Part shown: piece after piece, positions 12,520-62,868 of the stretch
Position numbering within the stretch: position 1 is the first letter of the stretch
Layout of the letters: each line of letters opens with the position of its first letter
Assembly (NCBI GenBank): GCA_903813345.2
Contig: CAIIXF020000001.1
Coordinates: 49,679,885 to 49,743,884, forward strand
Source: Owenia fusiformis
Taxonomy: Eukaryota; Annelida; Polychaeta; Sabellida; Oweniidae
Reading direction: 5' to 3'
Length of the DNA stretch: 64,000 nt
Translations under genes and position numbers: made by a program
The notes under the pieces: generated by a model
The model's input: only the letters and a program-made list of their open reading frames with translations
The model's database searches: none
Told to the model about the DNA's origin: nothing

Positions 12520-13929
12520 TATAGTGTCATTATTTGTCCCCCATTGATTCTAGTCAATGATGGAGTCACGGAGGTTTGTTCACGTTTTAGAAGATTGGAA
12601 TTACTTCATTCCATAGACATTTATAGAATTGATCTTTCATTCAGTAACTACAAATTCCAATTAAATATTGGCCAGATCAAAGAGTTATCCCAAATTTTGT
12701 GACTGTTGATGAGGTTGAGCTCTCATGAAAATGCTATGAAAATTCTTCTGAGTTATTTAAAGAAACACTGAAAGCTTTTGATGAATAAGAATTTAATCAA
12801 TTGTCAGACTGGAAATCTTTTTTTCCTTTTTAGACCTGTCTTCATGATCGCTTAATATTAAATTAGCCAGTTTTTTTAATGTTGGGTATTAATATATCAG
12901 AAAAAACTGAGTTAGTGTATAAAAATACGAATAATTTGTAAAATCTACAATGTACAGTCGTAAGTAAATTGTTTTCAAGAATATCAGGTGTAAATTAATA
13001 GACATCCTACATGTGCATTAGTGATGCAAAATTACTCATTTATTTTGCCATTTCCTGGAAGTGTTTCATTCAAGCATACCTGTCAGTTATCTCAGCAACT
13101 CAATGTCACAGTCTTCCTGCGATTTCTGAGCTAGGTTTTGAATAAGAGTCCCATCACCAATATGAATATATGTTTTTGTATCATTTAATTTGGTCAGTCA
13201 CAAAGTTTCCCAGTAGTTACATCATCACTTTCCACTGGTTCTAGAGACCTGAGGTAGGACAACTGAAATCTTGTGAAGAAAGACGAGCCTATACAAAACT
13301 AATGCAACAAGAAATAAAAAAAAGAAACGATTGTTTCTCTACTGTTACGTGGCTCTCAGAAAGATTTTCTGGATAATTTTTCCCAGTCTTCAGTGTTCAA
13401 GCCATGAATCTGACCAGCCATCATGATTGAAGAGAACATCGAAATAACATTAATGATTTATATCTCACACTATCTTGTCCTCATATAACTTCTAATCAAA
13501 TTATAACATGCTCTATGATTCTACTACATCATAAAAATGAGATATCTTTAATAACATACAGGAGATAAGTCAAACAGTAATAGAACGACTGTGTCCCCAG
13601 GATTTTTTTTCGGCTGATTGCAAAATGATTATTTTTATCGAATCTAACTCCCTATTTTTCATACATTTCTTTAATTCTCTATTTACGTGTTCTGATGGAT
13701 TATCCAACTCTAAATGAATCATGTTCTTTGGCTATACTAGTTACCCTTTGCATTCGTTCAACTTCACTTCTTAAAAGAGAGTTCCATCTTCACTCTTTCA
13801 GGTTATAATAAATCTATGATCTCACTGAGCCAATGAGAATTCGTCGTTGAAAAAGGACGACTTTCTATATATGGTCATTTCCTCTGACATCATCGCAAAG
13901 TTAATAAGCACGCATTTAGCTAGCGTTCC

Positions 13930-14060
13930 TTCCAGTTCGCTGATTGGTTGAAAAAAGGTCAGCGTGGTTGGTTTGAAATGATTCAGCCATTTGTCTTTGG
14001 GGCGGAGCTGCTAAACTGTAATTGAGTCTATATGAGGCAGAGGGTAATTTATGACTAGAC
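13930..14060 (+). promoter_or_regulatory. Candidate upstream MAST promoter
   Basis: This short block is richer in GC and CpG than its surroundings. It holds an inverted CCAAT box (TGATTGGTTG at 13941-13950), a GC box (GGGGCGGAGC at 13999-14008) and a weak TATA-like run (CTATATGAG at about 14029). A strong splice donor follows at 14101. This order is what a promoter plus short first exon would look like. No transcript evidence is available, so the assignment is an inference. Confidence 0.35.
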
Positions 14061-14100
14061 TCTGCGCACAGGGTACTGCTTGTCTGCTACATCAATGCTG
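14061..14100 (+). other. Candidate short first exon of MAST (5' UTR plus ATG CTG)
   Basis: The exon would end at 14100 before the donor GTGAGA. Its last six bases are ATG CTG (14095-14100), with an in-frame stop upstream at 14056-14058. In this frame the exon ends in phase 0, exactly the phase needed to enter the microexon at 28416, giving a protein that starts ML-KEISFSRRGS and has about 1350 residues. Another reading uses ATG 14051, ends in phase 2 and could join the exon at 34421. The start of the exon is a guess from the promoter-like motifs. It could also be an untranslated leader or not be an exon at all. Confidence 0.3.
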
Positions 14101-15812
14101 GTGAGAACTTTGAGTTACTTTGATCAATGAGGAAATTGTCATAAATGATCAATGTTTCCAATTCAAGTATTCCCTGGATATTGACAACATGCCTTCTTAT
14201 CTACCTAAATATAAACTGATTTAGAATAAGAACCAATTCATGTTTTTCAGTTATTTAAAGTCTGATGCATGTAATAAAATAATAGCCATATAGTGGAATT
14301 TGTGGAAAGAATGTGTATCATATACCTGTATTATTCGAAAGACTTATACTTAATGCGTTATTGCAGTATGTGTTTATGTTTTGTATGGAATCCATATAAG
14401 GAAACTGCCAACCAGTCGATAAGATTGACAAAATCATTGGATAGAATCTGCCTCAACCCCAAAGGAGTCGTAGATATTTATAATAATTGGCATGTCACAT
14501 TTATCTAAACAATGTTCTGGATGTATCGGAGACATAATTATCACATGGTGGGTTCATTCCTTACTCACTTTGTCCATAATCTATATTATTCTTTTTCTAT
14601 AGTTTTTTTTCATAATTGCAGTTTCTTTGATTGCATCATGGTATAGATAGGTAATGGTTTGTTTTCGCTAGTTTCCTTGAAATGAAAATCTTTTCAATGC
14701 AAAATATAAGTAGGATGGATGGTAGAGAAAATGTCCATTCAATTTTAAACTTCCAAGATATGCACTTTGTAGAGTGATAGGGTATGAATTATGAAATGAA
14801 TGAATTTAATTATATAATATTAAGTAAACACTTTTGGTACTTCTTTCAAAGGGAGACTAAGTTGGGTAAGAATATTCCAAGTGAAAGTATAAAGTCTAGG
14901 GTAGTCTGTAAACTGATATTGGACATAAAAGCTACCACAAGAAACACTGGAATGAGATTATTGGTACTAAGTTCTGAGTAGTTCTGGTAGTAATGATCAA
15001 TGGGATTATTAAATTAGGAGGCCATTGGACTATGTTCAGTGTTATATTAACTTAACAGAGCTAGTCAATAGTCATATTGTTATAGTATATTTAATATCAA
15101 TTGAATTTGTAACATTGTGTAATTTTTACAGACAATTGGATGAGGATAAAGCAAACCTGGTTGAAGTTAGGCTCTTTGGAAAACTCAGTTAGTACACTGT
15201 AGTGATTGTGAATTGTGAGTTCTGAAACACTCTTTTCGCTAAGAGGAAAAAGAAAAATTATCAAAAACAGCAAAATGCAAAATATGTTGATGTAAATAAG
15301 CATAAGAATTTCTTTAAATGTGGTAAGTGCTATTTTAAAAGTGTTTTTATTGTTTGACTTTGTATCTGATATATTCATTATTATAGACATTAGATCATGG
15401 GTTCTATGATGTCATGGCCACAAATGGACATGCTCATTCGATGGATCATAAGCAAAGATACACATGTATACATTCTAATGAATATGTATTCTTCAAAATG
15501 ATATATTTCAATTTGGTTTGAATTGATGGCTTGCTACTAGCTATAACTATTTCCTGGTAATAATTAGTTTGTGCTTATGAGGAAAAAAGACTAATATGAG
15601 CTAGGAATGAATTTTTGCCATTAAAATGAAATAAAATCTCTTCACATACAATTAATACACATTTATTTTGATAATAATATTTTAATGATAATGATATAAA
15701 TATGGATTATATTATATATATATTGTTATATATATTATATTATTTATTTGAACTAGTCTGACTCAATGCACTTTTACCTATATTTGCTCTTTTCAATCAA
15801 TGTTCCTTATTG

Positions 15813-15963
15813 ACTTTTGATATAAGGGTTCATTATTTTCACTTTTGATATAAGGGTTTCCTATTTGCACTTATGATATAAGGGTTCATTATTTTCACTT
15901 TTGATATAAGGGTTTCCTATTTGCACTTATGATATAAGGGTTCATTATTTTCACTTTTGATAG
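15813..15963 (+). repeat. 28-bp tandem repeat, two alternating types
   Basis: Units ACTTTTGATATAAGGGTTCA... and ACTT(T/A)TGATATAAGGGTTTCC... alternate about 5.5 times, so the real repeated unit is the 56-bp pair. Confidence 0.9.
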
Positions 15964-16201
15964 AAGACCCTTGATACAGTTTACCATTTGCAGGATTTCG
16001 CATCTGATCCGCATCCATCATTTCAAAATGAAATATTTTTGCTGTTTCATTAACAGCTCTCTGAAGTCCAGTTAGAAGTGTATTGATGACCAGATGTATA
16101 GCAGTAGCCCCTGTAGATTGTTACATTATGATCAGATGTCCTGTTTTATCTCATGGGTCCTCTTAATATGTATTGATTGTACAGTTTAGTTTATTCCTTT
16201 T

Positions 16202-16383
16202 TATCACACTTTTTCAAAATGCTATATTGTCAACATCTGGGCTGGTAGGCGCACATGAATCAAAATTTTGGGAAAACTGCTTACCTGTTAAACTTAAAAT
16301 TTTTTTAAATTCTGAATAGGTTTTAGCCGTGCAATGTAAATTACTTGGTGGCCATATTGAATTTTTTGATGAAAAGTGCAATA
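16202..16383 (+). mobile_element. Short diverged copy of the TATCGCACTTT modular repeat
   Basis: It starts TATCACACTTTTTC, continues GCTATATTGTC, has one core module (AACTGCTTACCTG to GGTGGCCATATTGAATTTTT) and ends GAAAAGTGCAATA. It corresponds to the longer element in MAST intron 13. Confidence 0.65.
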
Positions 16384-16431
16384 TTTATTTTTTGATCAAA
16401 GTAATATTCTATAGCATATTATCAGTTATTA

Positions 16432-16565
16432 CACGTTTCAGCATGTGATACGGGAAATATTCCACGAAAGTAAAAATTGTATAACCACGAAAGCGCAGCT
16501 TGAGTGGTGATACTTTTTTACTGAGTGGAATATTTCCCGTATCACATACGCTGAAACATGTGATG
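16432..16565. repeat. Inverted repeat with about 34-bp arms
   Basis: The left arm ACACGTTTCAGCATGTGATA and on to ATTCCAC pairs with the right arm GTGGAATATTTCCCGTATCA and on to AAACATGTG, with few mismatches and a spacer of about 60 bp. It abuts a second foldback at 16571-16866. Confidence 0.8.
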
Positions 16566-16570
16566 ACGAT

Positions 16571-16866
16571 TTTATCACATACTATGTAGAAATTTAGTGA
16601 TTTGATTGGTAGCTTTCTTTGTCGTTCTAACTTCTAGTTCCTCAAATGACGAATTCATCATTTCTAAGAAATAGTAACATAGCCTATACATATGTGAAGT
16701 CATTTTGAATTAGGAAAGAATAGAATGAAGTTGTATGACGTCATTTCGTTACCATAGACAAGGTGTGGTATGTGTGCTCGTATCATATGAAATTTATGTG
16801 ATACGAGAAATACGTCATAGAAAGCAACCAATCAAATCACTAGATTTATACATAGTATGTGATAAT
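16571..16866. mobile_element. Foldback/MITE with about 47-bp inverted ends
   Basis: The ends TTATCACATACTATGTAGAA and (inverted) TATACATAGTATGTGATAA continue inward as GTGATTTGATTGGT / ACCAATCAAATCAC, about 47 bp with a few mismatches. The target duplication is unclear. No coding capacity. Confidence 0.75.
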
Positions 16867-18530
16867 AATTGATACCCTTCTCAATAATTTGATTTTGCCT
16901 CTAAAAGAGAGCTTCATCTGCAGTTGAAATCACCACTAGCCTCTCGGCCTCAATTAATTAACTGATAAAGCGTAGTTTCTAATATAGAATTATTGAAACA
17001 AGTAATTTAGAATAACAAGTGATCCCTTAACCATGAGTTATAATGTCAGGATAACACTGAAGCTTAATTACAATTTAAAGTATTCAAAGATAAAACTGTG
17101 TCTAATCTAGCTTATAGTGATTAATGATACTCATCAGCGGCTCATTGATGAAGGAGAACCAGGATATTTTACAGTTGTCCTATAATGCAAGCTCATATGT
17201 GATATTTGCTTAGGAGAGAGACTTTTAATCATGGATTAATCTTTTTTCTTTCTTTTTTTATTACTTGAAAAATGTTCACGTTGCTCTTGAATATTTAATA
17301 ATAAATAATGAATAAATAAATAAAATGATAAAATCTAAGCCTGATAAATCTAACAAAAAAAGGAAAGCATGCAAACTTTTTGATTGGTTTCAAATAAGTG
17401 AATATGCTTTGTTAATGTCATATAATATTGTAAGAAAATAGAAGCATAAAAGACATGTTTCTTTACTGACATATAATTGCTTTGTAATCTTGTTGACCAA
17501 CCATGGGCAATAATACTGACACGCCCCTTGGAGCATGCCTCTTTGAGTATGTCTGTATTAGTTTATAGTTTTATGTCACTGACTAATCAATATATATTGT
17601 TTTTAAGGAGCTATTAACAATGCTGTATATACCCTATTGGACATTGCAATAACATTGGAAAGATATGGAATCTCTGGACCTATCGTCGAATCATGTGGCG
17701 AAATCGTGTAAAATGTGTCCAAAAGAAAGGATTTAATTAGAGGGCTTGTATGATGTTGCTGTCGAAGAAGTTACCTTATTAGTGGGGATTATCCACAAAG
17801 GCCCAGTATAGGTTTGATGTTGAACCCCTGGATCCCTATCAGAGTCATCAATGTCTCACCAGTTCATTTTAGAAAGAATTATTGATATAATTTTCATCTA
17901 AAAAAGATTTATTTGAATCAGATCTACATATGGGATTATCTTGGATTCGTTGCATGCGTTATCAAACAAATTGTAATCTACAACTCCGGACTATTGGATC
18001 AGGCAATGGTTGGTAGCAGATCAATATAGATAAGTTCTAATAGACAATTTGTGTGCATGATATGTTCAGAAATCCATCAAGCCACACCCTTGAGCGCCAG
18101 GACATGCAAACACCAAGAATTATACAGAATATGATAATTTTTCCCGTTATTGGTTTGCCGTATTAGACGTCAGTGTTCCTAGACTGATGTGGGGTGTTCG
18201 ATACACACCTGAGGACCTTCATGGATGCCCTTCACATATCTTAACTTTGCGTGACTAGCTTAGAAGGATTTAGGGCACTGCATAGACTTGCTCCAGCTAT
18301 CAGCTCTTCGAATTAATAAAATGCAATAAAAACCAATGCATTATCAGATGGAAGAAAATTGGTACGAGCTGGTTTCTAATGAAAAATGTGTCTGGGTGAC
18401 TACATGAATTAATTGCAAGCTAATACGTAAAATAACTTTCGAGAATCTAGACTTATATACTGTATGCATCAATTCTAAAATAGAGTTACCTAAGTTTGGT
18501 TAATTTGTGATGAAATAGACGAAAACAGCC

Positions 18531-56021
<37,491 letters not shown>

Positions 56022-57682
56022 TGAAGACCTTTACCAGTGAATTTCTGCTCTGAAATTCTCATCCACCCACTATTTACAAACTATGTTGCCAAAGATGTGC
56101 TAAACTTGACACTGATACTAACTGATTGAGCTAAAATTAGTCCTCTCTCACTTACAGTTGACTTTAAGGGTTGAAATGTGAGATATGTTGCATTTTCAAG
56201 AGACATAAAACCCTGTATTCTCCACAAGTGCTAGTAAAGGTGGAGTTGGTGGAATTGAAACAAATACAGTTCAGTCTGATACTATTATAGTACAGTATAG
56301 TACAGCAGTACAGTATAGTACAGTACAGCACAGTACAGTACAGTGAAACACTGAGGACAGTTGTGTTTCACAAAGATGATGAGATTAAAAAATGATGACA
56401 TGACATCGCTTACATATACAATAAAAATGTATCTACTCCTGTTGATATCTCAATGTGTGAAATATGATGTCACCATGTATGATATTGTGACATGACATTG
56501 TCCTGTGTAGGAATATGATGTCACCATGTGCTGTATTGTGACATGATGTCACCTTGTGTAGGAATGTGGTGTCACTATGTACTATATTGGGACACTGGAA
56601 AAGAGAAAGGATTCAGATAATATTAGAATTCTAGAAGGAAAAGATAAAATCAAGCATGGTGTTATGGATGTTATTATCACAAAACATGTTGTACTTGTAG
56701 GCTTTGTGAACACCATACAAATGCTACTTATAATCAATGTACAAAGCTTTTGCAGTACATTACATATATGTGTTCAACTGATGTATTAGTATTCAAACTA
56801 ATGTGCTATTTATCTGTGATATCAAACTTTTGTATGTTGTCAACATAAAATGGCAACTAATCCATGAAGATAAAGTTCAAAGGATATAAAATTATTTCCC
56901 ATAAAAAGAACAGAGAAATGTAGAAAAGCCTGATTTCTATTTGTGATCATGCTTTTCTCCTTATGAAGCCTTTGGATAAAGTATTATCTTTTGAAAGGAT
57001 CAGATATTATCATTTGAATTTTATATTTGTGTATTATAAGATAACAAATGGGAACTATTCCTAGCCAAGATGAGCTATTAATATAGTATGTTGTCCAGTA
57101 CAATTCAGTCTGCTCAATGTAAGCTTATATTTCGCTACCAAGAGGCACCAAGTGCGTTTTACAACTATTTGGATGTTGTAGCTAATACCCATGTTTTTTA
57201 CGATGTTTCGTATGAGTATAAAGTAGAAATAACATGAGGGTTCAATGATTAAAAGGTTCCTTAGTAAAGTGGTTCCTTAATAAAATGGTTCCTCAATGAG
57301 GGGGTTTGTTGATAAGGATTCCTTATCGAAAGGGGTCATAATGAAAAGGTTCCAGAATGAGACTTCTTATGAGGAATGGACTCTGAATGAGAAGGTTCCA
57401 AAATGAAAGGGTTCCGTATGAGAAGGTTCTTGAACAAGAGGAGTCCTTAATAAAGTATGGGATTCTAGATTAGAAATGGTGAAATGATATGTTTCATTGT
57501 GTTTTGAAATGGCTCCTTAAGCAAGCAAAACATGTAGCTGAATATAGTTATGGAAGTTAACATGGTAAAGGAGGTTTTACCTCAAAATATAATGTGCAAT
57601 TTTGTATATGTGTGTAGATTTGCAGTATATAATAATAGGTTGAGCTTATACAACATGCTGGTTATGTTAGAATAAACATACA

Positions 57683-58049
57683 CTGTGCAACATGTGGATC
57701 TGTGTGCAACGTGTGGATCTATAGTGCAACATGTGGATCTGTGTGCAACGTGTGGATCTGTGTGCAACGTGTGGATCTGTTTGCAACATGTGGATCTGTG
57801 TGCAACATGTGGATCTGTGTGCAACGTGTGGATCTGTGTGCAACATGTGGATCTGTGTGCAACGTGTGGATCTGTGTGCAACATGTGGATCTGTGTGCAA
57901 CGTGTGGATCTGTGTGCAACATGTGGATCTGTGTGCAACATGTGGATCTATGTGCAACAAGTGGATCTGTGTGCAACATGTGGATCTGTGTGCAACGTGT
58001 GGATCTGTTTGCAACATGTGGATCTATGTGCAACAAGTGGATCTGTGTG
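57683..58049 (+). repeat. 19-bp minisatellite, about 19 copies
   Basis: The unit is GTGCAACATGTGGATCTGT, with a frequent A/G variant (CATGTG/CGTGTG) and a rarer CAAGTG. Spacing is 19 bp throughout except one 20-bp step at 57706-57726. Because 19 is not a multiple of three and the unit has no stop in any frame, long shadow frames appear on both strands; none is a gene. It sits in the probable MAST 3' UTR. Confidence 0.95.
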
Positions 58050-58572
58050 TTAAATTAAGAGGCAAATAACATAAAATTCTGATTGCTCATAACTACTCTC
58101 TCATCTATATGGTACACAGTGTATGTTTTACATTATATAGATTTAAACATATTTTGTAAATAAATGTACAGAATTCACCTTTGTAAAATAGATGTGAATG
58201 TCACGACGCACTGCCATTATTCATATTGTAACTAATTAAGTTTCATCATATCATTTTATCATAATTTCTTGTACATAGCATCTCTAAACATGTGTTCATG
58301 AGTTACCACTCAGACATTATCTACAGTGTGTTATATAAAAGGGAAGTTCAAATGCTGAAGTGTTTATTTCTCTATATTAGATTTTTCACTGAGTTGACAT
58401 TTTGTAGAGGTATACTGTCATGACTACACTTTGTAAATACAGTAAAGTCATTAATCAGTTAACACATTATTGTGACACTTTATTTTTTGTACAAAATAAT
58501 TGTTATGTGTATTGAATATATATTGAATATATTATATCTGACATTTCACAACATATGTTTTGCTAAGTGGTG

Positions 58573-58578
58573 AATAAA
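58573..58578 (+). terminator. Candidate MAST poly(A) signal
   Basis: A canonical AATAAA lies 2.55 kb after the stop codon and 280 bp before the next large repeat. An earlier one is at about 58158. The choice is not resolvable from sequence. Confidence 0.35.
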
Positions 58579-58858
58579 CGAAAACCTGTTTTGGGCCATA
58601 ACTGAAAATTGTAAACAAAATATAGTTGAGTTTTGCATTGCTAGTACATGTATATTCTGTTTTGTACTTAGACCGTGTGAATGTTAGCGACGTTTAGGGG
58701 TTTCATCAAAATAAAATCAAAACTTAAGAAACAAGAGGATAAAAATTGAATTTGAAATAATCTTTACATTAACCAAAATCTTGCATATTTGATTTGATCA
58801 AAAACAGCAGATGCAATCTCCAGTTAATAAAAATTAGAAAAATGGAATCGTTTTATTA

Positions 58859-60539
58859 TGTCCCCACCACATAGTGTGGGGCCATATTGTCGGCCTAGGC
58901 GCGTCCGTCTGTCCGTCCGTCCGTCTGTCCGTCCGTCTGTCTGTCCGTCTGTCTGTCCGTCCGTACGTCCGGGAGTTTTCTCCAAAACCGCTGCAGATAT
59001 CACCTTCAAATTTTCAGGGATAATTTATGAGTGCATGCAGATGTGGATGAAAAAAAATTAACTCGATACCTACTTCCTGTCGGCCATTTTGAAGTCAAAT
59101 GCTAAAATCCTTGTCTGCAAACTTTAAGAAAAACGGCTTCACAGTTGCTTTTAAAACTTTAACATCTTGTTCAGCTCACTTCATTCTAGATCTGATTAGG
59201 TTTTGGACCTGTTAGCTCAGTCATGTCAGCCATTTTGAATGTTTTAAGAAAAGTTAGCGCACGATAATACTTTGTATCATATTGAATGGTGTTTTTCAGT
59301 TTTCATGCTTTAACTTTTTAGTAGCTTTATAAATAATTTCAGGTGTACTTTGTTGTAAAAGCTTATGTTATTGTTAACAGTAGGTATATGTGATAATTTT
59401 GTAAAAAGATTTCAGCAAAAACTCATAATCACTTTTTTATTGTCGGCCATTTTGGATTTTTCCGTCCTAAAATCTTGTCTGTAAAGTCTTGTCTACGCGT
59501 TTTCAGGTCAACCGTTTGGTAGATCAATTTCAAAATTTCAGGGATGATTCTTAGTATGAAAATCTAGATCTGATTAGTTTTTGGGCATTCTGGGTAAATG
59601 TCAAGGCAGCCATTTTGGATTTTCCGTCCTAAAATCTTGTCTGTAAAGTCTTGTCTACGCATTTTCAGGTGAACCGTTTGGTAGATCAATTTCAAATTTC
59701 CAGGGATGATTCTCAGTATGAAAATCTAGATCTGATTAGATTTTGGGCATTCTGGGTAAATGTCAAGGCAGCCATTTTGGATTTTCCGTCCTAAAATCTT
59801 GTCTGTAAAGTCTTGTCTACGCGTTTTCAGGTGAACCGTTTGGTAGATCAATTTCAAATTTTCAGGGATGATTCTTAGTATGAGAATCTAGATCTGATTA
59901 GTTTTTGGGCATTCTGGGTAAATGTCAAGGCAGCCATTTTGGATTTTCCGTCCTAAAATCGTGTCTGTAAAGTCTTGTCTACGCATTTTCAGGTGAACCG
60001 TTTGGTAGATCAATTTCAAATTTTCAGGGATGATTCTCAGTATGAAAATCTAGATCTGATAATTTTTACGGCATTCTGGATAAATGTCAAGGCAGCCATT
60101 TTGGATTTTCCGTCTTAAAATCTTGCCCGTAAAGTCTTGTCTACGCGTTTTTAGGTGAACCGTTTGGTAGATCAATTTCAAATTTTCAGGGATGATTCTT
60201 ATTATGAAAATCTAGAACTGATTAGTTTTTGGGCATTCTGGGTAAATGTCAAGGCAGCCATTTTGGATTTTCTGTCCTCAAATCTTGTCTGTAACGTCTT
60301 GTTTACATGTTTTCTGGTTAACTGTGTGAGGGATCAATTTCAAATTTTCAGGGGTGGTTCTTAGTATGAAAATCTAGAACTGACTAATTTTTTGTCATTC
60401 TTGGTAAATTTTAAGATGGCCATTTTGGATTCTCCGTCCTCAAATTGTGTCGGTAAAGTCTTGTCTACTCATTTTTAGGATAATCATTTGACAGGATTAC
60501 CCATAGGTGGGGACATATTGTACACGTTTGTGTTCTTGT
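58859..60539 (+). mobile_element. 1.68-kb modular repeat, copy 2
   Basis: It has the same structure and orientation as the copy in MAST intron 20: hairpin TGTCCCCACCACATAG, CATATTGTCGG, (GTCC)n, a unique part, six core modules (AACCGTTTGGTAGATCAATT near 59510, 59672, 59834, 59996 and 60158, and a diverged one near 60320), ending GGTGGGGACATATTG plus shared bases to GTGTTCTTGT. Most modules differ from copy 1 by a few substitutions only, which suggests fairly recent spread. No open frame of its own is convincing. Confidence 0.8.
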
Positions 60540-62596
60540 ATATTATATATATTATGGTTACTTGTATTTGTGACAACAGTGGTTTTTATAATAGAATGTT
60601 TCACTTCAAAATTATATTTATACAAATATGACTTCTGAATGTAGAAAGGTTCATAGAGATATACATGTATATACCTTCAAATATTAGTCTTGCTTTAAGC
60701 CTGTTGATCCACCCCCACCCTTCACACCCCACCACCAAAGGCTGAAAGTGAATAAGACTGGGGGATCCAGAGAACTGACGCGAGACTGATTCAAATATAT
60801 ATGTATTTGTACAAAGCGCATTAATCTAGGCATTTGTTATTATCTATGTTACACTGAATGCGATCCCAAACAGACAATATGGCTCTGAATTCAATGATTT
60901 ATCCTTTGCATAAACAAGTTGTGAATTTATCCAATCTCTTATGGAAGCTTGTATTGAATATTGTGACTGTTTTGAGGATCCAAAAAGATTTGACCAAACA
61001 TAAAGGTGGTTTTATAAATTTTTACAAAAGTGTTTTTTCTAGAGTGATTGTCATTTCCTATGCCATGAATGCAAAATAAGGTCAAGGTCAAAAGGAGGTG
61101 ATTTTTGAGATACTGAAAATTGGTGACTAGATCATTAGTCCTTTTATGGATATTATTAGAGTTTTGTGACTGCAAATGTCCTGTTAAATGCTACTTGGAT
61201 ATAATGTCATGAATTGGCTATACAGTAAAATGTAATATGTGATGTCATTCTGATTTGATTTCTTGCATTAAGATGCAAAAATAAAAGAATTTCTCTTATA
61301 AAAAATAATCATCTTATGTATTTTTGACTAGTGAATGACATGTAATGGACCAGGTATAGTATGGCAGGTGATTTTAGTCATATGTTTTACCATGAGTACT
61401 TTCTCAATTTAAATATGACATTTCTCATTAACAAAATATGTTATATTTCAAGTAAATTCTCAAGGATGATAAAAATATCAATTGAACAATTCGAAAAATT
61501 ATGAATATGTCAACATTTTTTTCAAAATGTTGAACCCATTTATTCAAAAGAGGATCTTCCTCTGATTTTTATTGCTGAAAAGATTCAACAAGGGGTCTAA
61601 AACTTGTTCAAAAGTAGAATGGTACTGAAAGTGTACTTTTAAGGTATCAATTTTCAATGACCAAAATTATGCTGAAAACAATGGATAGCATGAGATATGT
61701 GGTTTTAACTTTATCACATTTCGGTAGCCATCCCTTTCCAGAATTTGTTGTATAATGTAGAAGAGAGTTTTGACATTATTTAAATGAAGAAAAACTAGAT
61801 CCTCTTTAAATAATAATATATAAGCATAACATTTTTGAAAAAGTGGAAAGGTGGGCTCCAAATCCTATAATTCTTTTTTTAAACTGATCCTATGGAATAC
61901 AAACAAATGAAAGTTATAATTTTTCAGAGAGTCTGATTGATATAGTCATTATCATGGGGGCTTCTCTTGAATGAAAACATTGTTTTAATAAAAAACACTA
62001 TATTTATGGCCAGAAAGTATTCATGGTGAAAGATATGACTGTCCAAAATCACTTGTCACACTATACCTGGTCCTTTGTAGATGCTACACACTTAACACTA
62101 TCAACACTGGAAACAATTAGAATATATTTTTTCATTCATAATTATTTATTTATTTTTCTTTGGCATTAAAATGTATATACACGAACAAAAATAACACATA
62201 ATTTCTTTATACTTATATTACACTTTTATGTATAACTGAACAATTAACCCAAAACCTGACAGTCATTTCAAAATATTAACCACCAGGGTGGGGGTCATTT
62301 CTAATACCTATTTTTGGTAATGACTGGTTTTTGGTCAATTTATGGTCAATTTGGCTTTTTTACCCAAACTTTTCTGTTTTTGACTCTGAATCTACTAAAA
62401 TGTGCTGATATATTATTTCTTGCAAATAATTCTCTGAAACAGCAGAGGGGGGGGGGGGTTATTTGACTGTCCAGTTAATCGTTAATACAGTAAAGCAACT
62501 TTTACATGGAAAACGGCTGCTTAAGGTGTGAAATGGTCCTGCCACATCTTGAAGAAACCTCTCAGCCTGCAATTTCCCTAATTTCATTCAAGCATA
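60540..62596. other. Intergenic region between convergent genes
   Basis: AT-rich DNA in which I see no exon. It must contain the 3' UTR of the - strand gene at its right side. A run of 12 G lies at about 62447-62458. Confidence 0.6.
62145..62154 (-). terminator. Candidate poly(A) signal of the - strand gene
   Basis: Two overlapping AATAAA hexamers on the - strand (TTTATTTATT on +), about 445 bp after the TAG stop. The position is plausible, but other A/T-rich matches exist. Confidence 0.3.
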
Positions 62597-62868
62597 CTAT
62601 TTTTTCTTTATCAATTTTTTCAGACTTGCTTTAACCTTACCAAGCTTGGCTTTAAATAGATTGAACTTCTCTAGAAAGTCTTTGAAAGGTTTTGGACTTT
62701 CATTTAAGACTTCCCAGCTTATATTGGCAAGTTTCGGATTCTCGGCCATCCAGTCAATGAGTTTAGCTTGGTACTCTTCAGCTTCTGTGTGCCTGTCAGA
62801 GGCCTTGAGAAGTTCTATAAGATTGTCATAACATGTGTGGGCCCATTTCAGGTATACGCCGTTAGAGT
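62597..62868 (-). CDS. Last exon of an unidentified helical protein gene
   Basis: The exon begins after the acceptor TTTTATTTCAG and ends at TAG. With the last base of the previous exon it codes DSNGVYLKWAHTCYDNLIEL, then LKASDRHTEAEEYQAKLIDW, and ends with a very basic helix (KAKLGKVKASLKKLIKKK). The pattern of paired amphipathic helices and the spacing YLKWAH...YDNLIELL...AEEYQAKL looks like TPR or a related helical repeat. I do not recognise the protein family. The gene converges on MAST, and its upstream part is outside the window. Confidence 0.82.

Larger units (their letters stand above)
1..13929. other. Gene-poor flank upstream of MAST
   Basis: I find no exon with protein similarity or paired splice sites here on either strand. 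The longest open frames (up to 111 codons at 10543-10878) have the composition of random AT-rich DNA. What can be named is repeats and transposon remnants, listed separately. The rest holds nothing I can identify. Confidence 0.6.
56022..58600 (+). other. Probable MAST 3' untranslated region
   Basis: No splice-linked coding frame follows the stop. Candidate poly(A) signals AATAAA lie at about 58158 and 58573-58578, the latter before a transposon copy. The stretch contains an ACAGTA simple repeat (about 56277-56345), a degenerate GGTTCC repeat (about 57240-57450) and a 19-bp minisatellite (57683-58049). The real end of the transcript is unknown. Confidence 0.45.

Noticed and set aside
57582-58069. 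Several Cys/His-rich open frames of 105-122 codons on both strands
   Set aside because: All come from the 19-bp minisatellite, whose unit has no stop in any frame. The repeated peptide is a by-product.
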